DNA from: Earliella scabrosa
Lineage: Eukaryota; Basidiomycota; Agaricomycetes; Polyporales; Polyporaceae
Reading direction: 5' to 3'
Assembly: GCA_022605405.1 (NCBI GenBank)
Contig: JABYQQ010000006.1
Coordinates: 1,674,001-1,738,000, forward strand
Length of the DNA: 64,000 nucleotides
The position numbers were made by a program, and so were the translations under genes. Shown piece by piece: positions 57,623-64,000 of this stretch (the first letter of the stretch is position 1; each line of letters begins with the position of its first letter). The notes under the pieces were generated by a model. It saw only the letters and a list, made by a program, of their open reading frames with translations, did no database searches and had not been told where the DNA came from.

Positions 57623-60600
57623 ATGTTGAACTTGGGCTGGAGGAAGCGCCCAAGCAACGATCTTGAACACTTTCTACTACAAGCTCTGGATATACTCATG
57701 CTCCAGTCCTCTCTCCAATTACTCCTCATGCAACTTGCCTTATGGCAGTTCCTAGCAACTATACATGGGACATTGTTTGGGCTAACAGTCCATAGCTCTG
57801 CTATGACCAGCATCGGAATGCCTGAGAATTGCTTAGAATCTTTTGCATCTCAGCTGGAAGATGTTCTGATAATACCAACACGTATGTGGCAACACTTAAT
57901 ATATAGCTGATACCATGGGATACTTATACTCTTAACAGCTCTGGTATATACGCTGCAGTCCAATGACTATAATGCCATCTCTCTTTCCGTGTTATTGGAA
58001 GAGGGCTATCATTTGGGTTCTGCAGACGCCCTTATAACAAGTTCTGCGCCCCTTGCGGGCAGGGTTTGGGGAGGCACCCTATTTGCAAGCACTCCCATTG
58101 ACATAAATGCTCTTCATGAGGGTTTGCTTTCTACTGTAAGTGTAGGAAATCGGCACAGCGGATGTTTTGCTATAAATTTTTTGGATGACCGTGCATGGTA
58201 TATTCATGGCATTTTGAACGTTCAAATGACGGTCCGTCTCATACAGCTGAAGTATGTTAGAAATCAATGCAGGAAACATGACTATTTCGTTTCACTTGCC
58301 AACTTACAGGATTCTATTTTTGTTATCCATAATAGACGGAGCCAGTTGTATTCAAAGGAGAAGGAGTTGCGGATCTGCTGTCACGGAGGAGAGCACGAGA
58401 TGATAAGAGACAGGGGAGGCAAGGGAAATCTCCGTGTGTGGACTGAGACAGATCTACAAAAATACCCAGTTGTAGGAGAGCTTACTCCCTCATCTAACTA
58501 TAGATATCAAGGATACATTCTCAAGCGTGACTTCGTCCTTTGCCAGGGGAAAATTGCAGCCACCATGCCTCTCTCAGAACTGCTGCCCAGGCTCAGCAAG
58601 CCAACAATGTTGGATATTGCCTTTAAACACAATGCAGTACTAGGCCGAGTCAAACAATCCAAAGCCTCACTTCTGGAAAGTCTGCAAAATCATACTTGCA
58701 TATCTTGTCCTGCATATGTGGCAGTCTTTGAAGAGATAAAAAGTGCAAAGTCTGGGAAGGACAGAATGGCGGCATTACGCCAGCGTCGTTTACAGAATCT
58801 TACGCCCAAACCCATTAACTTCCCCCCAGCACCGCTGACAAAAGAGTTGGAGAGTGACATTATTTCTGGCTTTGCAAAAGATATAGAAGTTGAGAACTTT
58901 CTAGAGTCTGGATGTGCTGTATGCGGACAGTTAACACCTCTGAAAGAACTTCAAGATATGACGAAATGCCAACTAGATCTGAATCTGTTGATTCCAAATG
59001 GACCGGTAACACGAAAGGAAAGGCATTCAAGCAATGATCCCATAGAAGACATATCCGGACCTGTTCTTCTTCCAGGTCACAACGATATATGTCAGTCATG
59101 TCTGAAAGAGCTCAAAATGGGAAAAATGCCGCATGATGCGCTGGCGAACGGCTTATGGGTAGGAGACATCCCGTCACAGTTGAAAGATCTGAGTTGGACT
59201 GAGAAGCTGCTCATTTCACGTGTAAAGCACAACATTTGCATTGTCAAAGTTCATGTATCAGGCATGTCAAAGATGAAAGCCAATGTAGTTAGCCACTCTC
59301 TACCTATGCCTAAGATATACAACGCCCTGCCCCCCGCAAAAGAGGAGCTTGATGAAGTATTGGCTTTCATGTACATTGGACCCAACGTGCCAACTTATCG
59401 GGACTACAAGCGTACACCCATGCTTGTTAGAAGGAACAAAGTGGCAGAGGCTTTGGAGTGGCTGAAGCTAAATCACTCAGACTATGCTGATCTGGAAATA
59501 TCTTACGATAATTTGAATGCCTACTCTGAAGATGAACCTCCCGTAGTTGTAAATTATACACAAAGTATGGAGTCTAACAAGGATCCTGAGGCAGCTGCAG
59601 TAAACGATACGGAGGAGGATGAGGGAATTGAGACAGGAGAATGTCCATTTGTTGTTCACGGTCTAACAGGAACCAAATTGTCTCAGCTGGCAGATATGAG
59701 ACCTTATGAGATTACTGCCCGCGCTGTAGAACACTTCAAGTCAAATGGAAAAGCCCTGGGGATTGGTCAAGCTAAACAGCCAGAGAGTATGTATGACAAC
59801 CCTCAACTATATCCTCAAATGTTTCCCTGGTTGTTTCCCTATGGACTTGGGGGACTCAACAATCTCTGTAGTCATGGCCGTAAACCTGTATCTGAAGAGA
59901 GACGTAAACAACAGTTGCTGATGTACCATGACAAACGGTTTCAGTTAGAGCCATTATTCCCTTTGGTTGCATTAAACCATGAGCAGATGAAAAAGGCTAC
60001 AACTGGAGGGTATATATTAGCTGATAGGAGCAAGTTTAAAGATGTTGCCCAGCGGATTATAAATCTGGATCTTGCTACTCTAAGAGATATTATTGAACGT
60101 CTAAAGACTGGGCCAGTAAAGCCAGAGACCGATGCTGAAAAAGAGTGCTTCAAAGTTCTTAATGACTTGGATCATGTCAATCACCGGGTCCAAGGTTCAA
60201 TTACCAGTAAGAAATATATGAGACAAGAGATATGGTCGCTAGTGTCTTACTTGGGTGCACCGTCATGGTTTATCACCTTTGCCCCTGCAGATGTAAAACA
60301 TCCGGTGGCCTTGTACATGGCAGATACCAAGGAAAAATTTGTTCCAACGTTCCGGGATCAAGATGAAAGACTTCGATTGATTGCCAACAATCCTGTTGCA
60401 GGAGCCCGGTTTTTCAATATGGTTGTGAAACTTTTTTTGAAACATGTGCTAGGAGATGGACTTGACAGACGGGGGTTGTATGGGGAGACGGCAGGATACT
60501 ATGGTACTGTGGAGCAGCAAGGCCGACTGACATTACATTTACATATGCTGGTATGGATTCGTAACTCTCTAACGCCTCAAGAGATTCGTGATCGCATTAT

Positions 60601-63600
60601 GGATCCGGAGTCTACGTTTCAAAAAGAAATGGTGGAGTATCTGGAGAGCGTGCACAAGGGAGAATTTGCAACAGGAGATATGGATTCAGTCAGGGAGGAA
60701 ATTAGCAGTCTGAAACAGAAAAATCCCTTCCGGGTGCCAGCCACAGAGCGTCTGCCTACTGTTCCTCCTTCCAAATGTCCACACAGCGAAGATCCTGAAT
60801 GTCAGAATTGCATTGCCTATGCCCAGTGGTGGAATGGGTATATTAGAGAGGTTGACGAGATTCTGTATGCCTCCAATGTTCACAAATGTACTACACGTGC
60901 CAGAAAGGGAAAAGTACCCAAAGGCACACAGAATGGAATGCAAGAGGCTGACAACCGGGGATGTACCGATCCTGTGACTAAGGTATGCAAGGCAAGATTT
61001 CCCCGTGAGGTGTTTGCAGAAACAGCTGTTGACCCTGAGACAGGTGCATTAATTATGAAGAAAGGAGAGGCGTGGCTTAATACTTTTACCCCGGCAGCAT
61101 CATATCTACTGCGATGTAATCATGATGTCACCAGTCTACTGTCCGGAACTGCAATCAAGTCTGTAATTGCATATGTTGCTGATTATATTACCAAAACTCC
61201 TCTCAAGACCCATGTTATGTTCCAATCTATTGAAAAGATCTTTCAGAGGAATGCCGAACTACTTGGAGGTGACCGCACAGCCAAAGATAAGGCACGCAGT
61301 CTGATCACCAAAATGGTTAATGCACTCACCGCTGCATCAGAGATAGGTGGACCAATGGCCTCAATGTATCTGCTCAAGCATCCTGATCACTATACCAGTC
61401 ACCAGTTCCGTCCTTGTTATTGGCGTGGTTATGTTCTAGAAGTGATGCGGGCATGGAGCGATTCCAAAGATATCACCCCAGAGGGCAAGTCCACAGTAGT
61501 AGTAGACTGTGAGGATGATCAGGATCAGGGTACAAAGAAGATTGTTGCTTTGTCTCCTGTGATTGATTATATGTATAGACCACCTGAATATGAATCTGTT
61601 ACGGTGTATGACTGGATTAGAAGATATCATAAGCGGCCTATACCGAAGCGTAAGAGAAAATTCCAAACAAAAACAGTAGCTACTCCTGCAGTTACAACTG
61701 CCGATGATTCAGATGACTTTGAAAACAACTACATAGTTGATGAAGGCATTTTATCCAGACAAGTCCCCACAATGTACGTTGATCCGCAGCAGGAGCTGGA
61801 TCAATATGATGCAGATGAGGCGGATGGGATAGAATCCGATGATGAGGTTACTACTAACAATGGAGATTCAAACATAGATCCCAAATGTGGAGGAGGAGGC
61901 CGCTGCACCACTTATGAGGAAGAAGAATCCTCGGAGGATGAGCTGTTATTAACAGCAAAATCAAATGCCAAACTAATTCATGAAACAAAGGTACAAACTC
62001 AAATGAGGACGCGGGCTCCATCCTACCTGAACTTTCATGGGAAGCATCCTCAAGCAGGCACACACGAAGTTTGTTTAATGGAGGAAGAGTTATCATATGT
62101 GCCAAACTTCATAGGTGGGGCAATTCCGCGCAAGGATTCTGGAAGCCGAGAGGAGTACTGTATGACCATGCTAACTCTGTTTAAGCCATGGAGATCTGGC
62201 AAAGACTTGAGAGATGGTGAAGATATACAATGGAGCACTGTCTTTGATCAATACTCTTTCTCAGACAGACAAAAAGAAATCATGAGGTACTTCAATATTC
62301 GTTATGAGTGCAATGATGCAAGAGATGATTTCTCTGCCATGCGCAAGCAAGCAGAAAGAGGTGGACGCTATCCTATGAATATGAGTGAAGAAGACATGGA
62401 TGAGATAGAAACTCAAGGTTACATCTTTGATGGAGAAGCGGTAGGCACAGATAAGGAAAATGAATTAGTTAACGGAAATGACTGGAATCAGGACGGCGAT
62501 GCAGAGATATTGAGAAAGTCAAGAGTGGCTACTGTGGAGAATATAATGAACAAAGCTGGATGGATGGACCGCATGCAGCTGAATGATGGTCATCAGATGC
62601 CAAAAATTCCCAAGAGACTCAAGCCAGAGAAACCAAAAGATGGGCTAAACTGGAAGACATTGCTGGATAAATTGCGACAGGACATTTTGGAAGGCAGGGC
62701 TGCAGAGGCTGGCCAGAAGAAGGAATCCAATGCTGGCCAACTTCCAGTCAATGATGAGATCAATCAAGTCAAATTGGTCAATAAAGAGTACTTTCTGAGC
62801 AAAGACTTTGAGATCAAAGATCCACAGGCCAAAGCGCTTATCGAGGACACTATCCAAAAGTTCAGTCTTAATCAGGAGCAAGAGCGTGCATTCCGCATTG
62901 TTGCTAATCATGCAGTAGAGTCCTGCGGTGAACATTTGAAGATGTACTTAGGAGGCATGGCAGGAACTGGTAAGTCCCAGGTTATTAAAGCGCTATCTCA
63001 CTTTTTTGCAGAGAGACATGAAAGCTATCGGTTTATGTGTCTTGCTCCTACTGGCTCAGCAGCTGCACTTATTGGAGGATCTACATATCATTCCATGTTG
63101 GGATTTCGCTCTAAGGATTCAACAGAGTCCATTGCGGCCATGCATCAAGTCCGAGAAAGACTACGATTTGTTCAGTATATTTTTCTGGATGAAGTTAGTA
63201 TGGTGGATTGCCACAGCCTGTATAAGATATGCTCTAAAATGTGTTCTGCTTTGCAAAATGATGGTGCACCATTTGGTGGGATTAATATGATATTTGCAGG
63301 TGATTTTGCTCAGCTTCCTCCTGCAATGGGTGGCAAACCACTTTATGCACATGATGTTGGCAGAGTTATTCATCGTACACATGATCATTTAAAACAGAAG
63401 GCATCCATAGGCAAAGCTCTCTGGCATCAGTTCACCACAGTGGTGATCCTTCGACAAAACATGCGTCAGAGATCACAGAAACCAGAGGATGCTAAACTGC
63501 GCACAGCCCTTGAAAATCTGAGATATCGAGCATGCACTGAAGATGACATCAAATTAGTACAGTCAAGAGTTGCAGGCCGGAGTAAAGATCAACCAAAACT

Positions 63601-64000
63601 GAACCAACCAAAATTCCGCAACGTGTCAGTTATTACATCCTGGAACTCTTATCGTGACAAGATAAATGACATGGGGTGTCTACGCTTTGCACAGGAAAAC
63701 CGTCAAGTGCTTCAATCATTCTACTCTATAGATAAACTGACATCGGAAGGCGATCCAACAGAGCTGCCAAGAAAAGTGAGACGTAAGAAAGTTAATCCCC
63801 GGCGCAAAAATAACATTGTGAATACTGTACTGCAGGACACTCTATGGAATTTAACACACAACTTGACAGATAATCATCCTGGAAAACTGGACATTTGTGT
63901 TGGTATGCCAGTCATGATCAAAGTCAATGAAGCAACTGAGTGTTGTGTCACCAATGGTGCAGAGGGGATAGTGGTAGGCTGGACTTCAAGACCTATATTA
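57540..64000 (+). mobile_element. Helitron (autonomous type), right end outside window
   Basis: The stretch encodes an apparently unbroken Helitron Rep/helicase protein that is still open at the window edge. It is visibly richer in A and T and uses A/T-ending codons (GAT, AAT, AGA, ATA, TTA) more than the fungal genes to its left. Helitrons move by rolling-circle replication. The left limit given is approximate and the 3' hairpin and CTRR end are not in the window. Confidence 0.85.
57623..64000 (+). CDS. Helitron Rep/PIF1-type helicase, partial
   Basis: A 57-base intron (57,882-57,938) joins a first exon to a frame open from 57,939 to the end of the window, over 2,000 codons. Zinc-finger-like pairs CAVC..CQSC occur near 58,910-59,100. 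The HUH motif is in LHLHMLVW (His codons at 60,536 and 60,542). The paired catalytic tyrosines are in AYVADYITK (Tyr codons at 61,172 and 61,184). A second Cys/His group CPHSEDPECQNC lies near 60,780. The helicase has Walker A GGMAGTGKS (62,951-62,977) and Walker B FLDEVSMV (63,182-63,205). The Rep domain nicks and joins single strands and the PIF1-type helicase unwinds DNA. The true start codon is uncertain: a competing start MAVPSNYTWDIVW lies in another frame at about 57,743. Confidence 0.85.

Noticed and set aside
1..64000. CRISPR arrays, tRNA and rRNA genes
   Set aside because: No regularly spaced repeats, cloverleaf-like sequence or rRNA-like block was seen on either strand; the genome type is eukaryotic.

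Overview
The window looks like nuclear DNA of an Agaricomycete, most likely a wood-decay type basidiomycete. Protein genes are cut by many short GT..AG introns of about 45-70 bases and most exons are GC-rich. The content also fits: DUF6535 membrane proteins, a basidiomycete-type small secreted protein, a JBP/TET-like oxygenase and a Helitron. All functions below are inferred by reading motifs; no search was run.

Left part (1-17,300). A segmental tandem duplication (about 42-2,400 and 3,402-6,050) carries a small three-exon gene and an AMP-binding (adenylate-forming) enzyme. The right copy of the enzyme is intact (4,897-6,632, minus strand); the left copy is a 5'-truncated, frameshifted pseudogene. 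A 4.7-kb stretch without a convincing gene follows. Then come conserved genes: a six-hairpin glycosidase-like protein, protein-L-isoaspartate O-methyltransferase, the farnesyltransferase alpha subunit and a small secreted protein.

Middle part (17,500-38,000). Five DUF6535 paralogs (four complete, one truncated) are interleaved with three copies of an unknown ~196-residue gene and one gene with a PD-(D/E)XK-nuclease-like signature. Two of the small genes sit in near-identical 1.5-kb segments, so the cluster is growing by local duplication.

Right part (38,100-57,300). Multi-exon genes of unknown type surround a ~1,350-residue protein with a JBP/TET-like 2-oxoglutarate/Fe(II) dioxygenase signature. 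Four copies of a 25-base palindrome whose arms covary occur here, plus a perfect 15-bp hairpin. A truncated DUF6535 gene on one side and a Helitron on the other suggest this block is mobile or was assembled by rearrangement.

Far right (about 57,500-64,000). A Helitron Rep/helicase gene stays open to the window edge. It is AT-richer than its surroundings and keeps the HUH, paired-tyrosine, Walker A and Walker B motifs. It continues beyond the window.
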